The position numbers were made by a program, and so were the translations under genes. The notes beneath the pieces were generated by a model. The model had not been told where the DNA came from. It did no database searches and saw nothing but the letters and a program-made list of their open reading frames with translations. This document shows positions 1 to 6,229 of a stretch of 7,409 nucleotides of DNA, piece by piece (the stretch's first letter is position 1; each line of letters opens with the position of its first letter). The DNA comes from Candidatus Binatia bacterium (GTDB taxonomy: Bacteria; Desulfobacterota_B; Binatia; UBA9968): NCBI GenBank assembly GCA_025922795.1, contig JAICHC010000128.1, positions 1 through 7,409 on the forward strand, read 5' to 3'.

Positions 1-343
1 CGCAGACCGAGGAGAATAGCGCGCTTGCACCGATGGTCGCCATGGCCATCCCCCCGCGCAGACGTCCCAAAAGAGCGTTTACAAAAGTAAAGAGATCGCT
101 GCCCAGTTTGGCGTTCGCGAGAAACAGGCCCATCAAAATGAATAGCGGAATGACGCTGAAGGCGTAGCTCGTCACGCTCGTGAATGGATCCGAGCCCAAT
201 CGGGCCAGCGCGGCCGCCGGCCGGATGATGTAGCCATAACCGGCTACCGAGACCATGATCATGGCGATGCCGACGGGCACCTTCAAGCTAAGCAGCGCGA
301 GCATGGCGGCGATGCCGATGAGACCGATGTTCTCGGGAGTCAC
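1..343 (-). CDS. dctM: TRAP transporter large permease DctM, N-terminal part (cut by window edge)
   Basis: This is the large membrane subunit of a TRAP transporter, which moves a carboxylate or similar solute across the inner membrane using the sodium or proton gradient. Only the first 114 codons are in the window. The full family length is about 430 residues. Translation from a GTG at 343-341 begins MTPENIGLIGIAAMLALL. Two hydrophobic helices follow (about residues 5-40), then the family-typical stretch IPLFILMGLFLA (about 64-76) and GGMAMATIGASALFSS (about 97-112). The start was chosen because the GTG overlaps the dctQ stop in a 4-nt GTGA junction, the usual sign of translational coupling in TRAP operons. 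It is third in the order dctP-dctQ-dctM. The family is clear from the sequence, but the substrate cannot be read from it. Confidence 0.92.
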   Translation of the reverse strand, partial: MTPENIGLIGIAAMLALLSLKVPVGIAMIMVSVAGYGYIIRPAAALARLGSDPFTSVTSYAFSVIPLFILMGLFLANAKLGSDLFTFVNALLGRLRGGMAMATIGASALFSSVC

Positions 344-825
344 GGTTGGTCTCGGCGAAATTTCTCGATCGATTTGACGAGGTCACAGAAAACGGCAAGC
401 ACACAGGCCGCCGTCCCCGCAACCGCCACTATCACGAAGGGCTGGATCGGCACTTGCAACACAGCGGTAGTGTAGTTGCCTTCACCCATCCGAGCCGAGT
501 ATTCGTAGAGTTGCCACGTCACCGCGGTCATCACGGCAAGGTTTACAACATCGATCAGGAGGTTCGTGTATTTTTTCACGCGCGAGGGGAAATAGTTGTA
601 GGCGATATCAAGAGAGATGTGTTCCTGGTGGTGCTGGGCCAAGCCGAGCGCGAGAAAGACGATAAACACCATGAACAGCTCCGTGAGCTCGAAGGTACCC
701 GCCAGCGGCCGATTCAAGAGATAGCGGCCGAAGACGTCGGCAACCGTCAGAAACATCAAGACGGCGAGCGCGACACTGCCGAAATGGGTCAAGAAGCGAT
801 TGAGCGTGAGGGAAATCCGTTCCAC
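340..825 (-). CDS. dctQ: TRAP transporter small permease DctQ
   Basis: This is the small membrane subunit of the TRAP transporter, which partners DctM. It has 161 residues, a normal size for the family, with four predicted membrane helices at about 14-33, 47-65, 86-105 and 127-147. The DctQ signature lies between helices 1 and 2: DVFGRYLLNRPLAGTFELTE (residues 30-49). The start is a GTG at 825-823 with an in-frame TAA directly before it, so translation cannot begin further upstream. No strong Shine-Dalgarno is visible. The stop overlaps the GTG start of dctM by 4 nt. A 431-nt repeat-rich spacer separates it from dctP, which is unusually long for this operon type. It may therefore have its own promoter, or depend on read-through past the repeats. 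Confidence 0.93.
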   Translation of the reverse strand: MERISLTLNRFLTHFGSVALAVLMFLTVADVFGRYLLNRPLAGTFELTELFMVFIVFLALGLAQHHQEHISLDIAYNYFPSRVKKYTNLLIDVVNLAVMTAVTWQLYEYSARMGEGNYTTAVLQVPIQPFVIVAVAGTAACVLAVFCDLVKSIEKFRRDQP

Positions 826-955
826 TTAGTACATCTGAAGTGCAGGCTGATTCGACGAACGCTCACCAGGTGCAATGACAATTCTACGGACCATTCCATC
901 TAACCACGAAGGCCCCAGCGCGGCAGAGCCGCAACCAAAGTCGCAAGAGACACCT

Positions 956-1039
956 CACCACGAAGGACACGAAGAGCACGAAGTAGGAGATTAAAAAGTA
1001 ATATTCCTGAACCTTCGTGTCCTTCGTGCCTTCGTGGTG
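956..1039. repeat. Foldback repeat copy A (cacgaag/cttcgtg type)
   Basis: The left arm at 956-983 starts caccacgaaggacacgaag and the right arm at 1013-1039 ends cttcgtggtg. The arms are near-complementary over about 27 nt around a 29-nt AT-rich spacer (984-1012). Each arm is itself made of 7-10 nt direct units (cacgaag, ggacacgaag). A lone half-unit, ccacgaagg, lies upstream at 904-912. The pattern matches a dispersed non-coding repeat that I recall from many environmental proteobacterial genomes. That recognition is from memory and not from a search. Confidence 0.8.
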
Positions 1040-1120
1040 GACATCATTATTTACGTATTGTCTCAGCAATTCCGGATCAGCGCCAAATTTGCGCAAGCGG
1101 CGAAAACTCTCAACGATAGT

Positions 1121-1195
1121 GGTACGAAGAGCACGAAGCTTCGGAGTTAAGTTTACTCAAACCCTTCGCGTCCTTCGTGGTGGTCCTTCGTGGTG
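1121..1195. repeat. Foldback repeat copy B, partly eroded
   Basis: This is a second copy of the same element in the same orientation. The left arm is at 1121-1138 (ggtacgaagagcacgaag). The right arm is at 1164-1182 (cttcgcgtccttcgtggtg), followed by an extra unit gtccttcgtggtg at 1183-1195. The loop shares ggag, ttaa and a run toward ctcaaac with the loop of copy A, so the two copies look homologous rather than independently simple. The left arm is shorter and has diverged. Confidence 0.75.
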
Positions 1196-1256
1196 AAATA
1201 TCTGTTTCGTCCTTGATTCCGGCATCGCCGCCGGTGGATCCCGATCCTGCACGGAT

Positions 1257-2285
1257 TTATTTTTTGCTGATGAGACTCATCATTTTGTCATGCACCTGCT
1301 TGCCGGGGCGGCCCTTCGATTCCATCTCCTTGATCCAGTCTTGGCTCACCTGAGCCGTCGCCTGCTTCCACCTTGCCATTTCGACCGGCGCGAGCTGATA
1401 AATATTGGCTTTGACTTTTTTCAGCGCGGCGAGGCCGTCGTGTGCTTCATCGTCATAGTTTTTGGCGCCGAGCATGGCCATCCGTTTGCCGATTAAACTA
1501 TCGATTAGCGCTCGATCTTCGCTCGAGAGTTTCTTATAACTTTGCTGGTTCATCGCCACGATCATGGCGGCGACGTAGGAATTGGCCAGAGTCGCATGCT
1601 TGACCAGCTGATCGAGACGGAATCCCTTGATCGCCGAGAGCCCGATGACCAGACCGTCCACGACGCCGCGTTCCAAGGCATCGTAAATTTCACCCGCCGG
1701 CATCGTGACCGGAACCGCGCCGAGCGCGCGCAGCATCGAAACCTGAACCGCTCCCGGCGCCCGAATTTTGAGCCCGCGGAGATCCTCCAGGTTTCGTACC
1801 GGCTTGGAAGTCGTATAGAGCTGTCCCAGGTCATGAGTCCAGGTGGCGAGCACTTTGACGTCGCGATACTCATTTTTGAGCGCCGGCACCTCTTCCAACA
1901 TTTGCCAGAAGACTTGGGTCGCTTCCTGCGCCGAGGACCATAGAAACGGCAGCTCGACGATGCCGCTTAAAGGAAAACGACCCGGCGTGTAGCCTTGTAA
2001 GGTCCAGCCAATGTCGAAAGCGCCTGCGACGACGTTTTCATAGTGCGCCGGCGCCGCGGCCAATGCACCGCCCGGATCGATCGTCACTTTGATGCGCCCT
2101 TTGGACTTCTCTTCGAGTTCTTTCTTAAACGGCTCCAGCATGAGGCGGTGTTGCACGTGTCTTGCCGGAAAAGGATGAGAAATGATCAAGTCGACAGCAT
2201 AGGACGGTTTCCAAGCCGATACGGACAGAAACAAAGTCGAAACGGCAAAAAAAGCGAATCGGCGAGAGAGAAGAAAATTTCGCAT
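1257..2285 (-). CDS. dctP: TRAP transporter periplasmic substrate-binding protein, DctP family
   Basis: This periplasmic protein captures the solute and delivers it to DctQM. It has 342 residues from the ATG at 2285, a normal DctP length. The N-terminus MRNFLLSRRFAFFAVSTLFL is a Sec signal peptide with likely cleavage after SYA (residue 30). The DctP fold shows in order: the first strand DLIISHPFPARH (about 32-43), a helix LEPFKKELEEKSKGRIKV (about 50-67), and LEDLRGLKIRAPGA (about 166-179). Arg175 in the last segment is at the position where the family usually pairs with the ligand carboxylate. DALERGVVDGLV (about 202-213) follows. Translation could extend upstream to 2366, but an AGGAGG at 2296-2291 lies 5 nt before the ATG at 2285 and the signal peptide begins there. 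The gene is divergent from the dioxygenase cluster, which suggests an aromatic or organic acid ligand. That is inference. Confidence 0.93.
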   Translation of the reverse strand: MRNFLLSRRFAFFAVSTLFLSVSAWKPSYAVDLIISHPFPARHVQHRLMLEPFKKELEEKSKGRIKVTIDPGGALAAAPAHYENVVAGAFDIGWTLQGYTPGRFPLSGIVELPFLWSSAQEATQVFWQMLEEVPALKNEYRDVKVLATWTHDLGQLYTTSKPVRNLEDLRGLKIRAPGAVQVSMLRALGAVPVTMPAGEIYDALERGVVDGLVIGLSAIKGFRLDQLVKHATLANSYVAAMIVAMNQQSYKKLSSEDRALIDSLIGKRMAMLGAKNYDDEAHDGLAALKKVKANIYQLAPVEMARWKQATAQVSQDWIKEMESKGRPGKQVHDKMMSLISKK

Positions 2286-2290
2286 ACGAG

Positions 2291-2296
2291 CCTCCT
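2291..2296 (-). promoter_or_regulatory. Shine-Dalgarno of dctP
   Basis: On the minus strand a perfect AGGAGG stands 5 nt before the ATG at 2285. It fixes the start there and excludes the 27-residue upstream extension, which would bury the signal peptide. Confidence 0.85.
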
Positions 2297-2366
2297 GAAG
2301 GTGCTGCTTGATTTGCCGCACCCTTGTGGGGTGAAACGTAGCGCCTAAGTCTTGAACAGCCGGCAA

Positions 2367-2393
2367 GTTATATTCCGGTCACTATGTTGTCAA
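2367..2393 (-). promoter_or_regulatory. Putative sigma70 promoter for dctP
   Basis: On the minus strand a consensus -35 TTGACA (2393-2388) is followed after 15 nt by TATAAC (2372-2367). The boxes are near perfect but the spacing is 2 nt short of optimal. The predicted transcript would begin near 2360 and carry a leader of about 75 nt. Its -35 box is mirrored by the plus-strand -35 box at 2419. Confidence 0.5.
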
Positions 2394-2424
2394 TGGTAAT
2401 AGCCCGTAGAGGGTGACATTGACA
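2388..2424. repeat. 8-bp inverted repeat covering both divergent -35 boxes
   Basis: TGTCAATG (2388-2395) and CATTGACA (2417-2424) are exact inverse complements separated by 21 nt. Each half contains the TTGACA of one divergent promoter. The match extends two bases beyond the -35 consensus, so this may also be a two-site operator for one regulator of both units. Confidence 0.5.
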
Positions 2425-2448
2425 CAGACTACGCGCGTTCGATAGGGT
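2419..2448 (+). promoter_or_regulatory. Putative sigma70 promoter for the dioxygenase operon
   Basis: A consensus TTGACA (2419-2424) is followed after 18 nt by TAGGGT (2443-2448), which keeps the key T, A and last T of the -10 box. A better-looking TATGAT lies at 2450-2455, but too far from this -35 box. Transcription from here would start at about 2455, after the upstream ATG at 2451. That supports the start at 2556 for the first gene. Confidence 0.4.
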
Positions 2449-2545
2449 TTATGATGAATGTGCCGGTCGCCGCGGCATGCGCAAATCTATCTATTCTTGA
2501 TCATAAGCAGACTCGAGCAAAGGTCAGCCGGCGAAATTCAGTGGC

Positions 2546-2551
2546 GGAGGT
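2546..2551 (+). promoter_or_regulatory. Shine-Dalgarno deciding the start at 2556
   Basis: GGAGGT lies 4 nt before the ATG at 2556. The in-frame ATGs at 2451 and 2454 have no such site and add residues that do not resemble the family. Confidence 0.8.
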
Positions 2552-2555
2552 CTTT

Positions 2556-3449
2556 ATGAAAAAATTTCGCATAGAGCCGCACGGACGTCTTCAAGAATGG
2601 GTGGCCGATGAGAAGGGATATTTCAGGGACGAGGGATTGGACTACGAATTTTTAATCTCTTATGCGACCCAGGCATCCGGTTATGGTCTGGTGCAATCGA
2701 CCGAGAGCGCCGCGCCGGAAGTCAAGCGCGGCGCCTTCGAGAATATGGAGAAGGGTCGCGCTGCCGATATCAGTTGCGCATGTCACTGGGCGGTCAACAT
2801 GGCCTCATCTTCCGGCCACGGCCGCATGTGGGGTCATGCGTACTCCGTGACGCCGTCGGCCATTGTCGTGGCGCCGGAATCTTCGATCAGGAAGCCATGC
2901 GACCTGGCCGGTGTCGAAGTCGGCGTGGGCTATCACTCGGGAAGTTATTTTTCTGCGATCCAAGCGCTCGGAAAGGTCCTCAAGCCTGACGAGATCAAAC
3001 TGGCATATATCGGCCAACCGCAGGACCGGCTGGCCGCGCTGCTGAGCCGTAAGGTTGCCGCCGCCAACATGTTCGGTGCGCCGCTTTACCTGGCCGAACA
3101 CCAAGGCTTCCGAAAAATAATCGACACGACCTTCATGATCGGGTTTTTATTGCATAACGATGCCGACGTGGATGATATCGAGCGCTATTTCAAGGCGCTG
3201 CAGCGCGCGCAACGGGATATCGATCTCGAGCCGGAGCGCTATAAACACTATTTTTTGAAGGAATTGCCGGAAAAATATCACGATATGATCGATGTCAGCG
3301 CATTCGGACCGGGAGAGCGTCTGGTGTTCGAGCCGTATACTCGCGAGATGTTCGAGCAAACCCATGACTGGATGAAACAGGAAAAGCTTTTTTCCGAAGG
3401 GCAGGTCGGCGCACCCGATTACGACCGAGCCGTCTCTGCGCATGGTTGA
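2556..3449 (+). CDS. NMT1/THI5-like substrate-binding-fold protein without signal peptide
   Basis: This 297-residue protein belongs to the periplasmic-binding-protein type 2 superfamily, which includes the nitrate/sulfonate/taurine binding proteins and NMT1/THI5. The opening, GRLQEWVADEKGYFRDEGLD (residues 10-29), is the typical first strand and helix of these proteins. A ligand-pocket-like GVGYHSGSYFSAIQAL (about 123-138) and GQPQDRLAALLSRKVAAANM (about 153-172) follow. There is no signal peptide from this start. The upstream in-frame extension to 2451 also lacks a convincing one, so the protein should be cytosolic. An odd Cys-Ala-Cys-His cluster lies at residues 74-77. No ABC permease or ATPase is in the window, and the dioxygenase follows after 30 nt with its own strong ribosome site. 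It is thus probably a cytosolic ligand-binding or enzymatic relative rather than a transporter component. The superfamily is well supported, but the function is unknown. Confidence 0.8.
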   Translation: MKKFRIEPHGRLQEWVADEKGYFRDEGLDYEFLISYATQASGYGLVQSTESAAPEVKRGAFENMEKGRAADISCACHWAVNMASSSGHGRMWGHAYSVTPSAIVVAPESSIRKPCDLAGVEVGVGYHSGSYFSAIQALGKVLKPDEIKLAYIGQPQDRLAALLSRKVAAANMFGAPLYLAEHQGFRKIIDTTFMIGFLLHNDADVDDIERYFKALQRAQRDIDLEPERYKHYFLKELPEKYHDMIDVSAFGPGERLVFEPYTREMFEQTHDWMKQEKLFSEGQVGAPDYDRAVSAHG

Positions 3450-3479
3450 TCCAGCCGAATCTCGGCGGGAGGAGGTCTG

Positions 3480-4628
3480 ATGGGACAGATCGTCGCCGCT
3501 ATGGTTTCCTGTCACGCACCCGCGCTTTTCCTGCGGCAGCCAGGCGAAGATCCGGCTCAACTCGATGCCACCATCGCGGGTATGCGCCGTCTCGGACAAG
3601 TCCTCGACGATACCAAGCCGGACGCGTTGATCGTCGTCGGCCTGGATCATCTTGAGGCCTTTTCACTCGACGTCTCGCCCGCTTTTGCGGTCGTCGTCGG
3701 ACCGGAGGTGACCGGCTCTTTCGGGCGCAAACAGTATCGCGTGGAAGTGCACCAAGATCTCGGACGCGCCCTGCTTGACGGCTGCCTGCAGCGGGACATC
3801 GATATGGCTTTTTGTCACAAGGCGTTTATGGGTCACGCTTTTGTTGTGCCCTTTGAATTCATCCTCGAGCAGCGCCGGATTCCTATCGTGCCGGTGTTCG
3901 TCAATGTCTATGTGCCTCCCTTGCCCCAGCCGCAGCGAGCGTATCAACTGGGACGCTGCATCGCAGAAATAATCGCCGAGCGCGGCGAGCGAGTCGCGAT
4001 CTTGGCCAGCGGCGGCATGTCTCACTATCCGGGTACGGATAAGTACGGCCACCCCGACTTCGAGTTCGATCGCTATCTACTCGGTGTTATCGAACGCGGC
4101 GAACCATCTTCGCTGTTGAGGCTGACATCGGAGAAGCTCGATGAAACCGGCGAAACCGAGCTGCTTACCTGGTATGTCGTCTTCGGCGCGATGGGCGACC
4201 AACGCGGCGAGGTTTTCTCCTACCAGCCGACCTGGCATCACGGTCTGGGGGTCATCAATTTCCCGCTCGTCACACCGCTCGAAGGACCGCCGGTCGTGAG
4301 ATCGCTACCCAAGCCGGATAAAACTTCGTCGTCCGGCTATCGTTATTACAAATTCCCCGAGCCCGAAGCGTACAATCTCAATCGAATGCTTTACGCGCTC
4401 CGAATGAGCGCGGATGAACGGCGTCGCTTTGCGAAGGACATGGACTCCATGTTTTCCGATTACCAACTACGTCCCGAAGAAATAGCTGCAGTTAAAAGCC
4501 TGGAGCCGCTTGCGGTCGCCAAGGCGGGTGCACACCCGATACTCGCGTGGACTGCGGTTCATTTGCTCGCGGCCGACCTGCGCGCTCAACATGGTCAGGA
4601 AATGCCCTCGCAAGACACGCCGAGTTAA
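3480..4628 (+). CDS. Class III extradiol ring-cleavage dioxygenase, LigB-LigA fusion
   Basis: This 382-residue non-haem Fe(II) enzyme likely cleaves a catecholic ring next to the hydroxyls. Residues 1-265 are the LigB catalytic domain. The metal ligands expected from LigB of Sphingobium (His12, His61, Glu242) correspond to His12 (VSCHAP), His57 (GLDHLEAF) and Glu227 (ETELLTW). The catalytic base His195 corresponds to His182 (ASGGMSHYPG), and His119 (MGHAFVVPF) is also kept. Residues about 286-365 form a LigA-type small-subunit domain (FPEPEAYNLNRMLYALRMS, then GAHPILAW). Large and small subunits are therefore fused in B-A order, as in gallate dioxygenases (DesB, GalA), but this protein is shorter than their roughly 420 residues. 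GGAGGT at 3471-3476 lies 3 nt before the ATG. It is co-directional with the binding-fold gene 30 nt upstream. The substrate (protocatechuate, gallate or another diol) cannot be assigned. Confidence 0.9.
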   Translation: MGQIVAAMVSCHAPALFLRQPGEDPAQLDATIAGMRRLGQVLDDTKPDALIVVGLDHLEAFSLDVSPAFAVVVGPEVTGSFGRKQYRVEVHQDLGRALLDGCLQRDIDMAFCHKAFMGHAFVVPFEFILEQRRIPIVPVFVNVYVPPLPQPQRAYQLGRCIAEIIAERGERVAILASGGMSHYPGTDKYGHPDFEFDRYLLGVIERGEPSSLLRLTSEKLDETGETELLTWYVVFGAMGDQRGEVFSYQPTWHHGLGVINFPLVTPLEGPPVVRSLPKPDKTSSSGYRYYKFPEPEAYNLNRMLYALRMSADERRRFAKDMDSMFSDYQLRPEEIAAVKSLEPLAVAKAGAHPILAWTAVHLLAADLRAQHGQEMPSQDTPS

Positions 4629-4640
4629 TCGCTCGCTATC

Positions 4641-4750
4641 GGGGTGCTGAAAAAGACTCATATGCTTCGTTGTGCTGCTCGTTACAAGGTAGACGTCTGG
4701 AGTACGGGCGTGGTGGAGTTTCGCGGTACTCCGCCATTTTTTTCTGAGAT
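4641..4750. repeat. Candidate MITE-like dispersed repeat
   Basis: The gap begins with ggggtgctgaaaaagactca (4641-4660) and ends with an imperfect inverse, catttttttctgagat (4735-4750). About 8 of 10 core positions match between the ends. The left part (gctgaaaaag, then catatgcttcgttgtgctgc) resembles, from memory, a non-autonomous repeat dispersed in deltaproteobacterial genomes. No coding capacity is seen. The ends are eroded and no target duplication was found, so the boundaries are approximate. Confidence 0.4.
4698..4743 (+). terminator. Putative intrinsic terminator after the dioxygenase gene
   Basis: GGAGTAC (4699-4705) pairs exactly with GTACTCC (4726-4732), and an outer T-G wobble can extend the stem. 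After a small internal loop, gcg/cgc pairs continue inward. A run of seven T (4737-4743) follows four bases after the stem. It lies about 70 nt past the dioxygenase stop and may end or attenuate transcription into the MBL genes. It is probably part of the repeat in this gap. Confidence 0.5.
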
Positions 4751-4793
4751 CTTTGAGTTCCGGCCTGTGACTGGTTGTTAACGAGGAGGGAGA

Positions 4794-5396
4794 ATGCGCG
4801 AGATCCTACCGGATATTTTTACCTGGCCGTGGTTTTCAGAGCCGCACGGCTACAACTTTAATGGCCATTTCATTCGCTATTCCGGCGCCAATCTGTGCGT
4901 CGATCCTGTGGCGCCGAGTGAACAGAATCTCGAAGAGCTGGCACGGCAAGGCGTTGCTTCTATTGTGATCACCAATCGTAACCACGGGCGCTCCGCCAAT
5001 GCGATCCGCGCGCGCACCGGTGCGCGGACGGCAATCCACGCAGCCGACGCGCCCCATGCGCGTAAGGAGGGAACCCTGGTCGATGACGAACTAGAGCCGG
5101 GCAGGAAGATGGGGCCGTTCGTGGCGATTGGCGCGCCAGGGAAATCACCGGGAGAAGTCGTCCTGCATTGGCCGGAACGGAAAATCTTGCTCGTGGGAGA
5201 TGCGGTCGTGGGCCACCCGCCCGGGCGGTGCAAGCTTTTGCCGGACAAGGTTGTGGACAATCCGGTTCTGCTACGGGAAAGCGTGCGCCGGTTACTCGCG
5301 ATTGATTTCGATACTCTTCTGGTCGGCGACGGAGAGCCGATTCTAAAATCCGCCAGGGAAGCGTTGCGCGACCTCGTCGCTAGTTTTCCTGAGTGA
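4794..5396 (+). CDS. MBL-fold protein with degenerate metal site
   Basis: This 200-residue protein has the metallo-beta-lactamase fold: a start like MREILPDIFTWPW, an ASIVITN strand, GAPGKSPGEVVLHW and ILLVGDAVVG. The zinc motif is lost. The canonical T-H-x-H-x-D-H reads T60-N-R-N-H-G-R66, the second-site His of GHSPG is Lys117 (GKSPG), and the last His is replaced around G178-D-G180. Only Asp136 of the GD motif is retained. It therefore probably does not work as a dizinc hydrolase. It may be a binding, regulatory or structural partner, or use another chemistry. GAGGAGG (4783-4789) lies 4 nt before the ATG. The canonical MBL hydrolase follows after 55 nt, so the two are likely co-transcribed and perhaps act as a pair. 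The fold call is solid and the function is unknown. Confidence 0.8.
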   Translation: MREILPDIFTWPWFSEPHGYNFNGHFIRYSGANLCVDPVAPSEQNLEELARQGVASIVITNRNHGRSANAIRARTGARTAIHAADAPHARKEGTLVDDELEPGRKMGPFVAIGAPGKSPGEVVLHWPERKILLVGDAVVGHPPGRCKLLPDKVVDNPVLLRESVRRLLAIDFDTLLVGDGEPILKSAREALRDLVASFPE

Positions 5397-5413
5397 CCCT
5401 TTGCCATCGTTGA

Positions 5414-5430
5414 TCGCTATCCTGTAGCGA
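5414..5430 (+). repeat. Short perfect hairpin between the two MBL genes
   Basis: TCGCTA (5414-5419) pairs with TAGCGA (5425-5430) around a 5-nt loop. There is no T tract. It sits just before the ribosome site of the next gene and may be an RNA processing or stability element, or chance. Confidence 0.3.
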
Positions 5431-5451
5431 CGCGCCAAGAGGAGTTCGACA

Positions 5452-6216
5452 ATGGCTTTGAACCATTCCATTTACGCTCTGATGGTCGGGATGAGCGAAA
5501 ACTGGTGGCGTGCCGGCATCATGCCGTGCGTTCGCAGCGACTTGGAGCGCGATAAACCGGTTGCGTATATCTTCTGGCTCATCGAGGGACCGCAAGGACC
5601 CATCGTTGTCGATACCGGATATCATCCCGACTACGTCGCGCCCGAGTGGGCTCAAGGTAAAAATTTCGTCGACCCGCCCACTCTGCTTCAGCAGGTCGGG
5701 GTTAAGGCGGACGAGGTAGAAACCGTCATCGTCACGCATTTTCATCAGGACCATTTCACCGGCTTCGATTATTTTCCCCGCGCCAAATTCGTCATCCAGC
5801 GAGCCGAACTAGAATTCTGGACCGGGCCGCTCATGCGCCACGAAATCTTTGACAGGCAAATTCGGCCAAAGGTGCGCCCCGCGCTGGAAAGACTCAGGAA
5901 GGAAGAGCGGATCGAACTGATCGACGGCGATTGCGAGCTTTATCCGGGCCTGGAGCTTCTCAAGGCCGGCGGGCACACGCCGGGATCGCAGATGGTTGCG
6001 CTGCAAACATCGGCGGGCAAAGCCGTCTTGTGCGGCGACATTGCTTACACTTTTAAGAATATTCGCGATCATATCCCAGTCGGCTGGTACTACAACTTGG
6101 CGGACACCGTCGTTGCCCTTGAGCGCGCTCTTGCGACGGCCGCGCGACCGGAACTCCTGTTTCCTAACCATGACACGGAGATCATGCAAGGCAAGCGCGT
6201 GGTTCGCGTGGTTTAA
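5452..6216 (+). CDS. MBL-fold hydrolase, N-acyl homoserine lactonase (AiiA/AttM)-like
   Basis: This 254-residue dizinc hydrolase has all the expected ligands: H96-x-H98-x-D100-H101 (VTHFHQDHFTG), His175 (GGHTPGSQ), Asp196 (CGDIAY) and His240 (FPNHD). Tyr199 is three residues after Asp196, the spacing of the catalytic Tyr194 after Asp191 in AiiA. Length and motif order match the AHL-lactonase family, which opens lactone rings. Family members also act on other lactones and esters, so quorum quenching is not proven. Next to a ring-cleavage dioxygenase, a lactone or ester intermediate of aromatic breakdown is an equally good guess. AAGAGGAG (5437-5444) lies 7 nt before the ATG. There is no signal peptide, so it should be cytosolic. 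It is preceded by the degenerate MBL gene and followed by a palindrome. Confidence 0.88.
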   Translation: MALNHSIYALMVGMSENWWRAGIMPCVRSDLERDKPVAYIFWLIEGPQGPIVVDTGYHPDYVAPEWAQGKNFVDPPTLLQQVGVKADEVETVIVTHFHQDHFTGFDYFPRAKFVIQRAELEFWTGPLMRHEIFDRQIRPKVRPALERLRKEERIELIDGDCELYPGLELLKAGGHTPGSQMVALQTSAGKAVLCGDIAYTFKNIRDHIPVGWYYNLADTVVALERALATAARPELLFPNHDTEIMQGKRVVRVV

Positions 6217-6229
6217 AAGATCCGGCCGT

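Larger units (their letters stand above)
826..1256. other. 431-nt intergenic spacer between dctP and dctQ, filled with repeats
   Basis: I find no credible gene here. Reading frames through it on the minus strand encode only translated repeat (HHEGTKDTK-like and FVSFVV-like strings). Positions 901-1197 hold the foldback repeats listed separately. Positions 1041-1117 lie between the two repeat copies and show no clear signal. Positions 826-900 and 1198-1256 are ordinary spacer. No convincing promoter for dctQ was seen. Confidence 0.75.

Noticed and set aside
346..903. 185-residue plus-strand ORF opposite dctQ
   Set aside because: It is a charged, low-hydrophobicity shadow of a clear four-helix membrane gene on the other strand.
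1080..1094. Palindrome-like GCGC-AAATTT-GCGC site
   Set aside because: It is off by one base, so not a true dyad, and is not placed near any start.
884..1096. 70-residue minus-strand ORF with HHEGTKDTK and FVSFVV strings
   Set aside because: Most of it is translated foldback repeat. The upstream piece (LRKFGADPELLRQYVNND) reads protein-like and could be a gene scrap, but it has a TTG start and no ribosome site, and I recognise no family.
901..1197. CRISPR array
   Set aside because: The repeated units are arranged as inverted arms with short internal direct units. They are not regular repeats of about 30 nt with unique spacers.
2286..2366. 27-residue N-terminal extension of DctP
   Set aside because: It would place the signal peptide internally, and AGGAGG lies inside this stretch just before the ATG at 2285.
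2451..2555. 35-residue N-terminal extension of the binding-fold protein
   Set aside because: There is no Shine-Dalgarno, the sequence is unlike the family, and it starts before or at the predicted transcription start. GGAGGT marks 2556 instead.
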